From contig NC_134029.1 of the NCBI RefSeq assembly GCF_964204645.1, forward strand, positions 11,400,850 to 11,460,849: 60,000 nt of DNA, written 5' to 3'. Made by a program: the position numbers and the translations under genes. Of this stretch, positions 21,288 through 35,772 are shown piece by piece (position 1 is the stretch's first letter; every line of letters starts with the position of its first letter). Origin of the DNA: Tubulanus polymorphus. Lineage: Eukaryota; Nemertea; Palaeonemertea; Tubulaniformes; Tubulanidae. Under the pieces are notes generated by a model that saw only the letters and a program-made list of their open reading frames with translations, was not told where the DNA came from and did not search any database.

Positions 21288-22546
21288 CTAGGGGTCCAGG
21301 GACACCATGCTCACTTGGGAAGTGGTTTCAAATGCTCAACTATCTAACAATTTAAATACATAACGCCCTCTAGTGACCATATACAAAAACCAATGACCTT
21401 GAAACCCACCACAATCATAGAACATGTGAGCAGCTATGATTTTGTAATTGATTGTGATAACAAAATATGCCTCGTTACCAATTTAATATGGAAATACTAA
21501 GTTATTCTACTATTCAACGCCCTCTGGTGACCATATGCAAAACCCAATGACCTTAAAACTCACCACAATCGTAGTACATGTCATGAACTACATCTTAACA
21601 ATGGATCATGGTAACAAACTATGCCTAGGTACCAATCTAATAAGGAAAAACTAAGCTTTTCTACTATTCAACGCCCCCTGGTGACTATATGGAATAACTA
21701 ATGTCCTTAAAAACTCACCGCAATCATAGACGATGTCATGAACTACAACTTTGCAATTGATCATGGTAACAAAATATGCCTTGGTACAAATATAATATAG
21801 CGATACTAAGTTATTGTATTATTCAACGCCCCCTGATGGCCACATACAAAAACCAATGACCTTGAAACTCACCAAAATCATAGAACACGTTATGGGCTAC
21901 AACTTTCCAATTGAATATAGTAACACAATATGCTTAGGTATCGATTTAATGTGGAAAAAACTTTTTCCCACCTACGAATGAGTACTGATGACACCAAGAT
22001 GGCCGCCAATTGCGTCATAATTGTCTGATCAAAATACCTGTCCCAGGTATAAAACATCCCTCTCTAAAGAATACCCATCAGCAATTGCAATGAGAAATGG
22101 CAAACCAGTAGGAAGCTACAGGACCTAGAATTCTGGCCAAAATTGACATTTTTGGGCACTAAAAAGGTCATAGGACGGCCATCTTGAGTCAGATCGACCC
22201 AATTTTCTTATGCTGATGGGCCTTTGGTAGATTCAAATATAAACGAAAGATCAAGGTAATTGATCAAAGCGTCTTCAAAATTTCCCACGAAAACTTCGAA
22301 AATGTTTAAAAAGTGCTGATTATGGCAAACAACAATGGCTGCCAGTCGACCATCTTGAATCTGACAGGGCCAGTTTTTGGGCTGACGATGTGTCTAGGGT
22401 AGATACATGTATAAACCAAATATCAAGACATTACCTTGAAGCGTCTTCAAAACTTCCCGAAATAACTGGATTCCGTCTATGGACGGACGGACGGACGAAA
22501 AGTGAACGCAATAGCCCGCTGGGACTAAAGTCCCAAGTGGACTGAA
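21288..22546 (+). mobile_element. Non-autonomous Helitron-like element, copy 3
   Basis: Unit B counterpart of copy 2, with the same four core repeats, GGAC microsatellite and terminal hairpin. Confidence 0.6.
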
Positions 22547-25500
22547 AAAGAATTGTCGCGGGCGACAAAACCAAACTAATGAATTGTCGCGGGTGATAAA
22601 ACGAAAATATTGAATTGTCACGGGCGACAAAACCAAACTAATGAATTGTCGGGGGCGATAAAACCAAACTATGAATTGTCGCGGGTGACAAAACCAAACT
22701 AATGAATTGTCGCGGGCGATAAAACCAAACTATGAATTGTCGCGGGCGATAAAACCAAAATAATGAATTGTCTCGGGCGACAAAAACATAATATTTAATT
22801 GTCACGTGCGATAAAACCAAAATAATGAATTTTCGCGGGCGACAAAACCAAAATAATGAATTGTTGCGGGCGATAAAACCAAAATAATGATTTGTCGCGG
22901 GCGACAAACCAAAATATTGAATTATCGCGGGCGACAAAAAAAAAATAAAACCAAAATAATGAATTGTCGCGGGGGACAAAAACAAAATATAAAACCAAAA
23001 TAATGAATTGTCGCGGGCGACAAAACCAAAATAATGAATTGTCGCTGGAGATAAAACCAAAGTAATGAATTGTCGCGGGCGATAAAACCAAATATTGAAT
23101 TGTCGCGGGTGATAAAACCAAAATATTGAATTGTCGCGGGCGACAAAACCAAACTAATGAATTGTCGCGGGCGATAAAACCAAACTATGAATTGTCGCGG
23201 GCGATAAAACCAAAATAATGAATTGTCTCGGGCGACAAAAACATAATATTTAATTGTCACGTGCGATAAAACCAAAATAATGAATTTTCGCAGGCGACAA
23301 AACCAAAATAATGAATTGTCGCAGGCGACAAAACCAAAGTAATGAATTGTTGTGGGCGATAAAACCAAAATAATGATTTGTCGCGGGCGACAAAACCAAA
23401 ATATTGAATTATCGCGGGCGACAAAACCAAAATAATGAATTGTCGCGGGCGACAAAACCAAAAAAGAATTGTCTCGGGCGACAAAAACATAATATTTAAT
23501 TGTCGTGGGCGATAAAACCAAAATAATGAATTGTCGCTGGCGATAAAACCAAAATGGTGAATTGTCGTGGGCGACAAAACCAAAATAATGAATTGTCGTG
23601 GGCGATAAAACCAAAATAATGAATTGTCGCTGGCGATAAAACCAAAATAATGAATTGTCTCGGGCGACACAACCAAAATAATGAATTGTCTCGGGCGACA
23701 AAAACATAATATTTAATTGTCACGTGCGATAAAACCAAAATAATGAATTTTCGCGGGCGACAAAACCAAAATAATGAATTGTTGCGGGCGATAAAACCAA
23801 AATAATGATTTGTCGCGGGCGACAAACCAAAATATTGAATTATCGCGGGCGACAAAAAAAAATAAAACCAAAATAATGAATTGTCGCGGGCGACAAAAAC
23901 AAAATATAAAACCAAAATAATGAATTGTCGCTGGAGATAAAACCAAAGTAATGAATTGTCGCGGGCGATAAAACCAAATATTGAATTGTCGCGGGTGATA
24001 AAACCAAAATATTGAATTGTCGCGGGCGACAAAACCAAACTAATGAATTGTCGCGGGCGATAAAACCAAACTAATGAATTGTCGCGGGCGATAAAACCAA
24101 ATATTGAATTGTCGCGGGTGATAAAACCAAAATATTGAATTGTCGCGGGCGACAAAACCAAACTAATGAATTGTCGCAGGCGATAAAACCAAACTATGAA
24201 TTGTCGCGGGCGATAAAACCAAAATAATGAATTGTCTCGGGCGACAAAAACATAATATTTAATTGTCACGTGCGATAAAACCAAAATAATGAATTTTCGC
24301 AGGCGACAAAACCAAAATAATGAATTGTCGCTGGAGATAAAACCAAAGTAATGAATTGTCGCGAGCGATAAAACCAAATATTGAATTGTCGCGGGAGACA
24401 AAACCAAACTAATGAATTGTCGCGGGCGACAAAACCAAAAAAGAATTGTCGGGGCGATAAAACCAAAATAATGAATTTTCGCAGGCGACAAAACCAAAAT
24501 AATGAATTGTCGCAGGCGACAAAACCAAAGTAATGAATTGTTGCGGGCGATAAAACCAAAATAATGATTTGTCGCGGGCGACAAAACCAAAATATTGAAT
24601 TATCGCGGGCGACAAAACCAAAATAATGAATTGTCGCGGGCGACAAAACCAAAAAAGAATTGTCTCGGGCGACAAAAACATAATATTTAATTGTCGCGGG
24701 CGATAAAACCAAAATAATGAATTGTCGCTGGCGATAAAACCAAAATGGTGAATTGTCGTGGGCGACAAAACCAAAATAATGAATTGTCGTGGGCGATAAA
24801 ACCAAAATAATGAATTGTCGCTGGCGATAAAACCAAAATAATGAATTGTCTCGGGCGACACAACCAAAATAATGAATTGTCTCGGGCGACAAAAACATAA
24901 TATTTAATTGTCACGTGCGATAAAACCAAAATAATGAATTTTCGCGGGCGACAAAACCAAAATAATGAATTGTTGCGGGCGATAAAACCAAAATAATGAT
25001 TTGTCGCGGGCGACAAACCAAAATATTGAATTATCGCGGGCGACAAAAAAAAAATAAAACCAAAATAATGAATTGTCGCGGGCGACAAAAACAAAATATA
25101 AAACCGAAATAATGAATTGTCCAGGCGACAAAACCAAAATAATGAATTGTCGCTGGAGATAAAACCAAAGTAATGAATTGTCGCGGGCGATAAAACCAAA
25201 TATTGAATTGTCGCGGGTGATAAAACCTAAATATTGAATTGTCGCGGGCGACAAAACCAAACTAATGAATTGTCGCGGGCGATAAAACCAAACTATGAAT
25301 TGTCGCGGGCGATAAAACCAAAATAATGAATTGTCTCGGGCGACAAAAACATAATATTTAATTGTCACGTGCGATAAAACCAAAATAATGAATTTTCGCA
25401 GGCGACAAAACCAAAATAATGAATTGTCGCTGGAGATAAAACCAAAATAATGAATTGTCGCGGGCGATAAAACCAAATATTGAATTGTCGCGGGAGACAA

Positions 25501-28500
25501 AACCAAACTAATGAATTGTCGCGGGCGACAAAACCAAAAAAGAATTGTCGGGGCGACAAAACCAAAATAATGAATTGTCGCGGGCGATAAAACCAAAATA
25601 ATGAATTGTCGCTGGCGATAAAACCAAAATGGTGAATTGTCGTGGGCGACAAAACCAAAATAATGAATTGTCGTGGGCGATAAAACCAAAATAATGAATT
25701 GTCGCGGGCGACAAACCAAAATATTGAATTATCGCGGGCGACAAAAAAAAAATAAAACCAAAATAATGAATTGTCGCGGGCGACAAAAACAAAATATAAA
25801 ACCAAAATAATGAATTGTCGCGGGCGACAAAACCAAAATAATGAATTGTCGCTGGAGATAAAACCAAAGTAATGAATTGTCGCGGGCGATAAAACCAAAT
25901 ATTGAATTGTCGCGGGTGATAAAACCAAAATAATGAATTGTCTCGGGCGACAAAAACATAATATTTAATTGTCACGTGCGACAAAACCAAAATAATGAAT
26001 TTTCGCAGGCGACAAAACCAAAATAATGAATTGTCGCTGGAGATAAAACCAAAGTAATGAATTGTCGCGGGCGATAAAACCAAATATTGAATTGTCGCGG
26101 GAGACAAAACCAAACTAATGAATTGTCGCGGGCGACAAAACCAAAAAAGAATTGTCGGGGCGACAAAACCAAAATAATGAATTGTCGCTGGCGATAAAAC
26201 CAAAATGGTGAATTGTCGTGGGCGACAAAACCAAAATAATGAATTGTCGTGGGCGATAAAACCAAAATAATGAATTGTCGCTGGCGATAAAACCAAAATA
26301 ATGAATTGTCTCGGGCGACACAACCAAAATAATGAATTGTCGGGGCGACAAAACCAAAATAATGAATTGTCGCAGGCGATAAAACCAAAATAATGAATTG
26401 TCGCTGGCGATAAAACCAAAATGGTGAATTGTCGTGGGCGACAAAACCAAAATAATGAATTGTCGTGGGCGATAAAACCAAAATAATGAATTGTCGCTGG
26501 CGATAAAACCAAAATAATGAATTGTCTCGGGCGACACAACCAAAATAATGAATTGTCTCGGGCGACAAAAACATAATATTTAATTGTCACGTGCGATAAA
26601 ACCAAAATAATGAATTTTCGCGGGCGACAAAACCAAAATAATGAATTGTCGCGGGCGACAAAACCAAAATAATGAATTGTCGCGGGTGATATAACCAAAA
26701 TAATGAATTGTCTCGGGCGACAAAAACATAATATTTAATTGTCACGTGCGATAAAACCAAAATAATGAATTTTCGCAGGCGACAAAACCAAAATAATGAA
26801 TTGTCGCTGGAGATAAAACCAAAGTAATGAATTGTCGCGGGCGATAAAACCAAATATTGAATTGTCGCGGGAGACAAAACCAAACTAATGAATTGTCGCG
26901 GGCGACAAAACCAAAAAAGAATTGTCGGGGCGACAAAACCAAAATAATGAATTGTCGCGGGCGATAAAACCAAAATAATGAATTGTCGCTGGCGATAAAA
27001 CCAAAATGGTGAATTGTCGTGGGCGACAAAACCAAAATAATGAATTGTCGTGGGCGATAAAACCAAAATAATGAATTGTCGCTGGCGATAAAACCAAAAT
27101 AATGAATTGTCTCGGGCGACACAACCAAAATAATGAATTGTCGGGGCGACAAAACCAAAATAATGAATTGTCGCAGGCGATAAAACCAAAATAATGAATT
27201 GTCGCTGGCGATAAAACCAAAATGGTGAATTGTCGTGGGCGACAAAACCAAAATAATGAATTGTCGTGGGCGATAAAACCAAAATAATGAATTGTCGCTG
27301 GCGATAAAACCAAAATAATGAATTGTCTCGGGCGACACAACCAAAATAATGAATTGTCTCGGGCGACAAAAACATAATATTTAATTGTCACGTGCGATAA
27401 AACCAAAATAATGAATTTTCGCGGGCGACAAAACCAAAATAATGAATTGTCGCGGGCGACAAAACCAAAATAATGAATTGTCGCGGGTGACAAAACCAAA
27501 AAAAAAGAATTGTCGGGGCGACAAAACCAAAATAATGAATTGTCGCGGGCGATAAAACCAAAATGATGAATTGTCGCGGGCGACAAAACCAAAATGGTGA
27601 ATTGTCGCGGGCGATAAAACCAAAATAATGAATTATCGCGGGCGAAAAAACCAAAATAATGAATTATCGCGGGCGATAAAACCAAAATATTGAATTGTCG
27701 CGGGCGACAAATCAAAAAAAAAAATTGTCGCGGGCGACAAAACCATAAAAAAATTGTCGTCGGCGACAAAAACGAAATATAAAACCAAAATAATGAATTG
27801 TCGCGGGCGATAAAACCGTAATAATGAATTGTCGCGGGCGATAAAACCAAAATAATGAACTATCGCGGGCGACAAAACCAAAATGATGAATTATCGCGGG
27901 CGATAAAACCAAAATATTGAATTGTCGCGGGCGACAAAACCAAAAAAAAAATTGTCGCGGGCGCCAAAACCAAAAAAAAATTGTTGCGGGCGACAAAAAC
28001 AAAATATAAAACCAAAATAATGAAATGTCGCGGGCGACAAAACTAAAAAGAAGGATTGTCGCGGGCGACAAAACCAAAATAATGAATTGTCGCTGGCGAT
28101 AAAACAAAAATAATGAATTGTCGCAGGCGATAAAACCGGGACAAAAAAAAATTGTCGAGGGCGATAAAACCAAAATTATGAATTGTTGCATGCGACAAAA
28201 CCAAAACAATGAATTGTCGCAGGCGATAAAACCAAAATAATGAATTGTCGTGGGCGACAAAACCAAAGTATTGATTTGTCGCGGGTGACAAAACCAAATT
28301 AATGAATTGTCGCGGGCGATAAAACCAAAATAATCAATTGTTCCGGGCGATAAAACCAAAATAATCAATTGTCGCTGGCGATAAAACCAAAATATTGAAT
28401 TGTCGCGGGTGACAAAACCAAAATATTGATTTGTCGCGGGTGACAAAACCAAATTAATGGATTGTCGCAGGCGATAAAACCAAAACAATGAATTGTCGCG

Positions 28501-31500
28501 GGCGATAAAACCAAAAAATTGAATTGTCGTGGGCGACAAAACCAAAATACTGATTTGTCGCGGGTGACAAAACCAAATTAATGAATTGTCGCGGACGATA
28601 AAACCAAAATATTTAATTGTCGCGGGCGATAAAACCAAAATCTTGAATTGTCGCGGGCGACAAAACCAAACTAATGAATTGTCGCGGGCGATAAAACCAA
28701 ACTATGAATTGTCGCGGGCGATAAAACCAAAATAATGAATTGTCTCGGGCGACAAAAACATAATATTTAATTGTCACGTGCGATAAAACCAAAATAATGA
28801 ATTTTCGCAGGCGACAAAACCAAAATAATGAATTGTCGCGGGCGACAAAACCAAAATAATGAATTGTTGCGGGCGATAAAACCAAAATAATGATTTGTCG
28901 CGGGCGACAAAACCAAAATATTGAATTATCGCGGGCGACAAAACCAAAATAATGAATTGTCGCGGGCGATAAAACCAAAATAATGAATTGTCGCTGGCGA
29001 TAAAACCAAAATGGTGAATTGTCGTGGGCGACAAAACCAAAATAATGAATTGTCGTGGGCGATAAAACCAAAATAATGAATTGTCGCTGGCGATAAAACC
29101 AAAATAATGAATTGTCTCGGGCGACACAACCAAAATAATGAATTGTCTCGGGCGACAAAAACATAATATTTAATTGTCACGTGCGATAAAACCAAAATAA
29201 TGAATTTTCGCGGGCGACAAAACCAAAATAATGAATTGTTGCGGGCGATAAAACCAAAATAATGATTTGTCGCGGGCGACAAACCAAAATATTGAATTAT
29301 CGCGGGCGACAAAAAAAAAATAAAACCAAAATAATGAATTGTCGCGGGCGACAAAAACAAAATATAAAACCAAAATAATGAATTGTCGCGGGCGACAAAA
29401 CCAAAATAATGAATTGTCGCTGGAGATAAAACCAAAGTAATGAATTGTCGCGGGCGATAAAACAAAATATTGAATTGTCGCGGGTGATAAAACCAAAATA
29501 TTGAATTGTTGCGGGCGACAAAACCAAACTAATGAATTGTCGCGGGCGATAAAACCAAACTATGAATTGTCGCGGGCGATAAAACCAAAATAATGAATTG
29601 TCTCGGGCGACAAAAACATAATATTTAATTGTCACGTGCGATAAAACCAAAATAATGAATTTTCGCAGGCGACAAAACCAAAATAATGAATTGTCGCAGG
29701 CGACAAAACCAAAGTAATGAATTGTTGCGGGCGATAAAACCAAAATAATGATTTGTCGCGGGCGACAAAACCAAAATATTGAATTATCCCGGGCGACAAA
29801 ACCAAAATAATGAATTGTCGCGGGCGACAAAACCAAAAAAGAATTGTCTCGGGCGACAAAAACATAATATTTAATTGTCGCGGGCGATAAAACCAAAATA
29901 ATGAATTGTCGCTGGCGATAAAACCAAAATGGTGAATTGTCGTGGGCGACAAAACCAAAATAATGAATTGTCGTGGGCGATAAAACCAAAATAATGAATT
30001 GTCGCTGGCGATAAAACCAAAATAATGAATTGTCTCGGGCGACACAACCAAAATAATGAATTGTCTCGGGCGACAAAAACATAATATTTAATTGTCACGT
30101 GCGATAAAACCAAAATAATGAATTTTCGCGGGCGACAAAACCAAAATAATGAATTGTTGCGGGCGATAAAACCAAAATAATGATTTGTCGCGGGCGACAA
30201 ACCAAAATATTGAATTATCGCGGGCGACAAAAAAAAAATAAAACCAAAATAATGAATTGTCGCGGGCGACAAAAACAAAATATAAAACCAAAATAATGAA
30301 TTGTCGCGGGCGACAAAACCAAAATAATGAATTGTCGCTGGAGATAAAACCAAAGTAATGAATTGTCGCGGGCGATAAAACCAAATATTGAATTGTCGCG
30401 GGTGATAAAACCTAAATATTGAATTGTCGCGGGCGACAAAACCAAACTAATGAATTGTCGCGGGCGATAAAACCAAACTATGAATTGTCGCGGGCGATAA
30501 AACCAAAATAATGAATTGTCTCGGGCGACAAAAACATAATATTTAATTGTCACGTGCGATAAAACCAAAATAATGAATTTTCGCAGGCGACAAAACCAAA
30601 ATAATGAATTGTCGCTGGAGATAAAACCAAAGTAATGAATTGTCGCGGGCGATAAAACCAAATATTGAATTGTCGCGGGAGACACAACCAAACTAATGAA
30701 TTGTCGCGGGCGACAAAACCAAAAAAGAATTGTCGGGGCGACAAAACCAAAATAATGAATTGTCGCGGGCGATAAAACCAAAATAATGAATTGTCGCTGG
30801 CGATAAAACCAAAATGGTGAATTGTCGTGGGCGACAAAACCAAAATAATGAATTGTCGTGGGCGATAAAACCAAAATAATGAATTGTCGCGGGCGACAAA
30901 CCAAAATATTGAATTATCGCGGGCGACAAAAAAAAAATAAAACCAAAATAATGAATTGTCGCGGGCGACAAAAACAAAATATAAAACCAAAATAATGAAT
31001 TGTCGCGGGCGACAAAACCAAAATAATGAATTGTCGCTGGAGATAAAACCAAAGTAATGAATTGTCGCGGGCGATAAAATCAAATATTGAATTGTCGCGG
31101 GTGATAAAACCAAAATATTGAATTGTCGCGGGCGACAAAACCAAACTAATGAATTGTCGCGGGCGATAAAACCAAACTATGAATTGTCGCGGGCGATAAA
31201 ACCAAAATAATGAATTGTCTCGGGCGACAAAAACATAATATTTAATTGTCACGTGCGATAAAACCAAAATAATGAATTTTCGCAGGCGACAAAACCAAAA
31301 TAATGAATTGTCGCAGGCGACAAAACCAAAGTAATGAATTGTTGCGGGCGATAAAACCAAAATAATGATTTGTCGCGGGCGACAAAACCAAAATATTGAA
31401 TTATCGCGGGCGACAAAACCAAAATAATGAATTGTCGCGGGCGACAAAACCAAAAAAGAATTGTCTCGGGCGACAAAAACATAATATTTAATTGTCGCGG

Positions 31501-34500
31501 GCGATAAAACCAAAATAATGAATTGTCGCTGGCGATAAAACCAAAATGGTGAATTGTCGTGGGCGACAAAACCAAAATAATGAATTGTCGTGGGCGATAA
31601 AACCAAAATAATGAATTGTCGCTGGCGATAAAACCAAAATAATGAATTGTCTCGGGCGACACAACCAAAATAATGAATTGTCTCGGGCGACAAAAACATA
31701 ATATTTAATTGTCACGTGCGATAAAACCAAAATAATGAATTTTCGCGGGCGACAAAACCAAAATAATGAATTGTTGCGGGCGATAAAACCAAAATAATGA
31801 TTTGTCGCGGGCGACAAACCAAAATATTGAATTATCGCGGGCGACAAAAAAAAAATAAAACCAAAATAATGAATTGTCGCGGGCGACAAAAACAAAATAT
31901 AAAACCAAAATAATGAATTGTCGCGGGCGACAAAACCAAAATAATGAATTGTCGCTGGAGATAAAACCAAAGTAATGAATTGTCGCGGGCGATAAAACCA
32001 AATATTGAATTGTCGCGGGTGATAAAACCTAAATATTGAATTGTCGCGGGCGACAAAACCAAACTAATGAATTGTCGCGGGCGATAAAACCAAACTATGA
32101 ATTGTCGCGGGCGATAAAACCAAAATAATGAATTGTCTCGGGCGACAAAAACATAATATTTAATTGTCACGTGCGATAAAACCAAAATAATGAATTTTCG
32201 CAGGCGACAAAACCAAAATAATGAATTGTCGCTGGAGATAAAACCAAAGTAATGAATTGTCGCGGGCGATAAAACCAAATATTGAATTGTCGCGGGAGAC
32301 ACAACCAAACTAATGAATTGTCGCGGGCGACAAAACCAAAAAAGAATTGTCGGGGCGACAAAACCAAAATAATGAATTGTCGCGGGCGATAAAACCAAAA
32401 TAATGAATTGTCGCTGGCGATAAAACCAAAATGGTGAATTGTCGTGGGCGACAAAACCAAAATAATGAATTGTCGTGGGCGATAAAACCAAAATAATGAT
32501 TTGTCGCGGGCGACAAACCAAAATATTGAATTATCGCGGGCGACAAAAAAAAAATAAAACCAAAATAATGAATTGTCGCGGGCGACAAAAACAAAATATA
32601 AAACCAAAATAATGAATTGTCGCTGGAGATAAAACCAAAGTAATGAATTGTCGCGGGCGATAAAACCAAATATTGAATTGTCGCGGGTGATAAAACCAAA
32701 ATATTGAATTGTAGCGGGCGACAAAACCAAACTAATGAATTGTCGCGGGCGATAAAACCAAACTATGAATTGTCGCGGGCGATAAAACCAAAATAATGAA
32801 TTGTCTCGGGCGACAAAAACATAATATTTAATTGTCACGTGCGATAAAACCAAAATAATGAATTTTCGCAGGCGACAAAACCAAAATAATGAATTGTCGC
32901 TGGAGATAAAACCAAAGTAATGAATTGTCGCGGGCGATAAAACCAAATATTGAATTGTCGCGGGAGACAAAACCAAACTAATGAATTGTCGCGGGCGACA
33001 AAACCAAAAAAGAATTGTCGGGGCGACAAAACCAAAATAATGAATTGTCGCGGGCGATAAAACCAAAATAATGAATTGTCGCTGGCGATAAAACCAAAAT
33101 GGTGAATTGTCGTGGGCGACAAAACCAAAATAATGAATTGTCGTGGGCGATAAAACCAAAATAATGAATTGTCGCTGGCGATAAAACCAAAATGGTGAAT
33201 TGTCGCGGGCGATAAAACCAAAATAATGAATTGTCGCTGGCGATAAAACCAAAATAATGAATTATCGCGGGCGAAAAAACCAAAATAATGAATTATCGCG
33301 GGCGATAAAACCAAAATATTGAATTGTCGCGGGCAACAAATCAAAAAAAAAAATTGTCGCGGGCGACAAAACCAAAAAAAAATTGTCGTCGGCGACAAAA
33401 ACGAAATATAAAACCAAAATAATGAATTGTCGCGGGCGATAAAACCGTAATAATGAATTGTCGCGGGCGATAAAACCAAAATAATGAACTATCGCGGGCG
33501 ACAAAACCAAAATGATGAATTATCGCGGGCGATAAAACCAAAATATTGAATTGTCGCGGGCGACAAAACCAAAAAAAAAATTGTCGCGGGCGCCAAAACC
33601 AAAAAAAAATTGTTGCGGGCGACAAAAACAAAATATAAAACCAAAGTAATGAAATGTCGCGGGCGACAAAACTAAAAAGAAGGATTGTCGCGGGCGACAA
33701 AACCAAAATAATGAATTGTCGCAGGCGATAAAACAAAAATAATTAATTGTCGCAGGCGATAAAACCGGGACAAAAAAAAATTGTCGAGGGCGATAAAACC
33801 AAAATTATGAATTGTTGCGTGCGACAAAACCAAAACAATGAATTGTCGCAGGCGATAAAACCAAAATAATGAATTGTCGTGGGCGACAAAACCAAAGTAT
33901 TGATTTGTCGCGGGTGACAAAACCAAATTAATGAATTGTCGCGGGCGATAAAACCAAAATAATCAATTGTTCCGGGCGATAAAACCAAAATAATCAATTG
34001 TCGCTGGCGATAAAACCAAAATATTGAATTGTCGCGGGTGACAAAACCAAAATATTGATTTGTCGCGGGTGACAAAACCAAATTAATGGATTGTCGCGGG
34101 CGATAAAACCAAAACAATGAATTGTCGCGGGCGATAAAACCAAAAAATTGAATTGTCGTGGGCGACAAAACCAAAATACTGATTTGTCGCGGGTGACAAA
34201 ACCAAATTAATGAATTGTCGCGGACGATAAAACCAAAATATTTAATTGTCGCGGGCGATAAAACCAAAATCTTGAATTGTCGCGGGCGACAAAACCAAAA
34301 TATTGAATTGTCGCGGGCGACAAAACCAAACTAATGAATTGTTGCGGGCGATAAAACCAAAATAATGAATTGTCGCGTGCGACAAAACCAAAATAATGAA
34401 TTGTCGCGGGCGATAAAACCAAAATAATGAATTGTCGCGGGCGATAAAACCAAAATATTGAATTGTCGTGGGCGACAAAACCAAAATATTGATTTGTCGC

Positions 34501-34925
34501 GGGTGACAAAACCAAATTAATGAATTGTCGCGGGCGATAAAATCAAAATAATGAGTTGTCGCGGGCGACAAAACCAAAATAATGAATTGTCGCGGCGATA
34601 AAACCAAAATAATGAATTGTCGCGGGCGATAAAACCAAAATATTGAAATGTCGCGGGCGACAAAACCAAACTAATGAATTGTCGCGGGCGATAAAACCAA
34701 AATAATGAATTGTCGCGTGCGACAAAACCAAAATAATGAATTGTCGCGGGCGATAAAACCAAAATAATGAATTGTCGCGGGCGATAAAACCAAAATATTG
34801 AATTGTCGTGGGCGACAAAACCAAAATATTGATTTGTCGCGGGTGACAAAACCAAATTAATGAATTGTCGCGGGCGATAAAATCAAAATAATGAGTTGTC
34901 GCGGGCGATAAAACCGAAATAATGT
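22547..34925. repeat. 31-bp hairpin satellite, main array (about 400 monomers)
   Basis: The monomer is a 16-nt inverted repeat, TTGTCGCGGGCGACAA (6-bp stem, CGGG loop), followed by 15 nt of A-rich spacer, AACCAAAATAATGAA. Variants replace CGACAA by CGATAA (a G-U pair in RNA), TTGTCG by TTATCG, or alter the loop (CTGG, TGGG). Ordered variants form higher-order repeats: for example the stretch at 29297-30780 recurs 1,617 bp later, and 27.6-28.64 kb recurs 5,629 bp later at 33.26-34.27 kb. Because 31 is not a multiple of three, every minus frame cycles through the same 31 residues (ARDNSLFWF and so on), which explains the long apparent ORFs; none is a gene. The array ends in degraded monomers near 34925. 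Confidence 0.95.
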
Positions 34926-35772
34926 TTTGTCGCGTTATTTTAGTTTTGTGGTTTTGTCATAATGTCGCCTTCATTTGCATGTACGTGTTTTTTTTACGCA
35001 TGGCCCTTATCAGCCACCATACTAAAGCCTTAAGGTCGCGTAAAACTCGATAAACACTTCAAGCGACACAGCGAACGATCTCCTTTCCCCTACAGCGAAC
35101 GCTTAACCTAGTAGAGGCTACTAGCCTATGTAGGCCTATGTATATGCGTAGGCCTAACATCCGGACAGATTGGTCGTAGGCCTATTGAATTTAACAACCC
35201 ACCTAAATATCGTAAATTTTGTTTTGAAGTTCAATCCAATGAGTCCGTTAATAAACGTAACAATTGTACTGCGTTTGTTTGATACAGTAAAGCTCAGTAC
35301 CGGTAGGCCTAAAGCCGCGTCAAACTCGATAAACACTTCAAGCGACACAGCGAACGATCCCTTTCCCCCACAGCGAACGCTTACTCCGAATGTCAAGTGA
35401 GTCCAGCATACGGATAGGAGTGTGTTATATACTTGTATTTAGTAAATAACTTGTGCATTTGACAATGATCGGTATGTACTGTAGGAAATATAGAGTATTG
35501 ATGGTATTGATATAGAGGTTGAAGCCCGCGGCCGAATAAAGTAATATATTCTTTTATTTTGATACCTCGTCGACATAACAGCTTTTCTCCGCTATATCTC
35601 TTCGGCGTGTTTAGTTTAGGCCTACGATTCCCCGGTACACTAAAGATTTATCTTAGTAAATACACGGTTAATTCGGTGAAGAAAAATAGGTATTGTTATA
35701 CTAACTCCTTGAAACCCGCAGCCAAATCACTGGTAGTAATAAATTAATTTGTACTCGATTTGATTCTCATGA
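34926..35772. repeat. Array edge: TIR remnant and a direct repeat
   Basis: At about 34999-35024, ATGGCCCTTATCAGCCACCATAC matches, with one or two changes, the right TIR of the transposon at 57276-58646; I find no left partner. A segment of about 75 bp (AAACTCGATAAACACTTCAA, then GCGACACAGCGAACGATC) occurs at 35036-35107 and again at 35312-35389, 277 bp apart. The rest has no recognised gene. Confidence 0.6.

Larger units (their letters stand above)
19403..23412. repeat. 4,010-bp higher-order unit, copy B
   Basis: Apparently identical tandem partner of 15393-19402. The lack of visible differences means either a very recent duplication or an assembly duplication; read depth across the two would separate these. 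Confidence 0.85.

Noticed and set aside
12552-34855. Dozens of long minus-strand ORFs with ARDNSLFWF / ATIHYFGF repeats, resembling a repetitive structural or membrane protein
   Set aside because: The 31-bp monomer is not a multiple of three, so all three minus frames give the same 31-residue cycle, and monomer-length changes and truncations occur freely. No start context, splice signal or unique domain. They are satellite translations.
22547-34925. CRISPR-like array (regular short palindromic repeats)
   Set aside because: There are no unique spacers; the whole 31-bp unit repeats, the context is eukaryotic, and no cas-like gene is present.
35036-35389. Pair of LTRs at the two 75-bp direct repeats
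   Set aside because: Too short, with no TG...CA ends, TATA box or polyadenylation signal; a local duplication is simpler.
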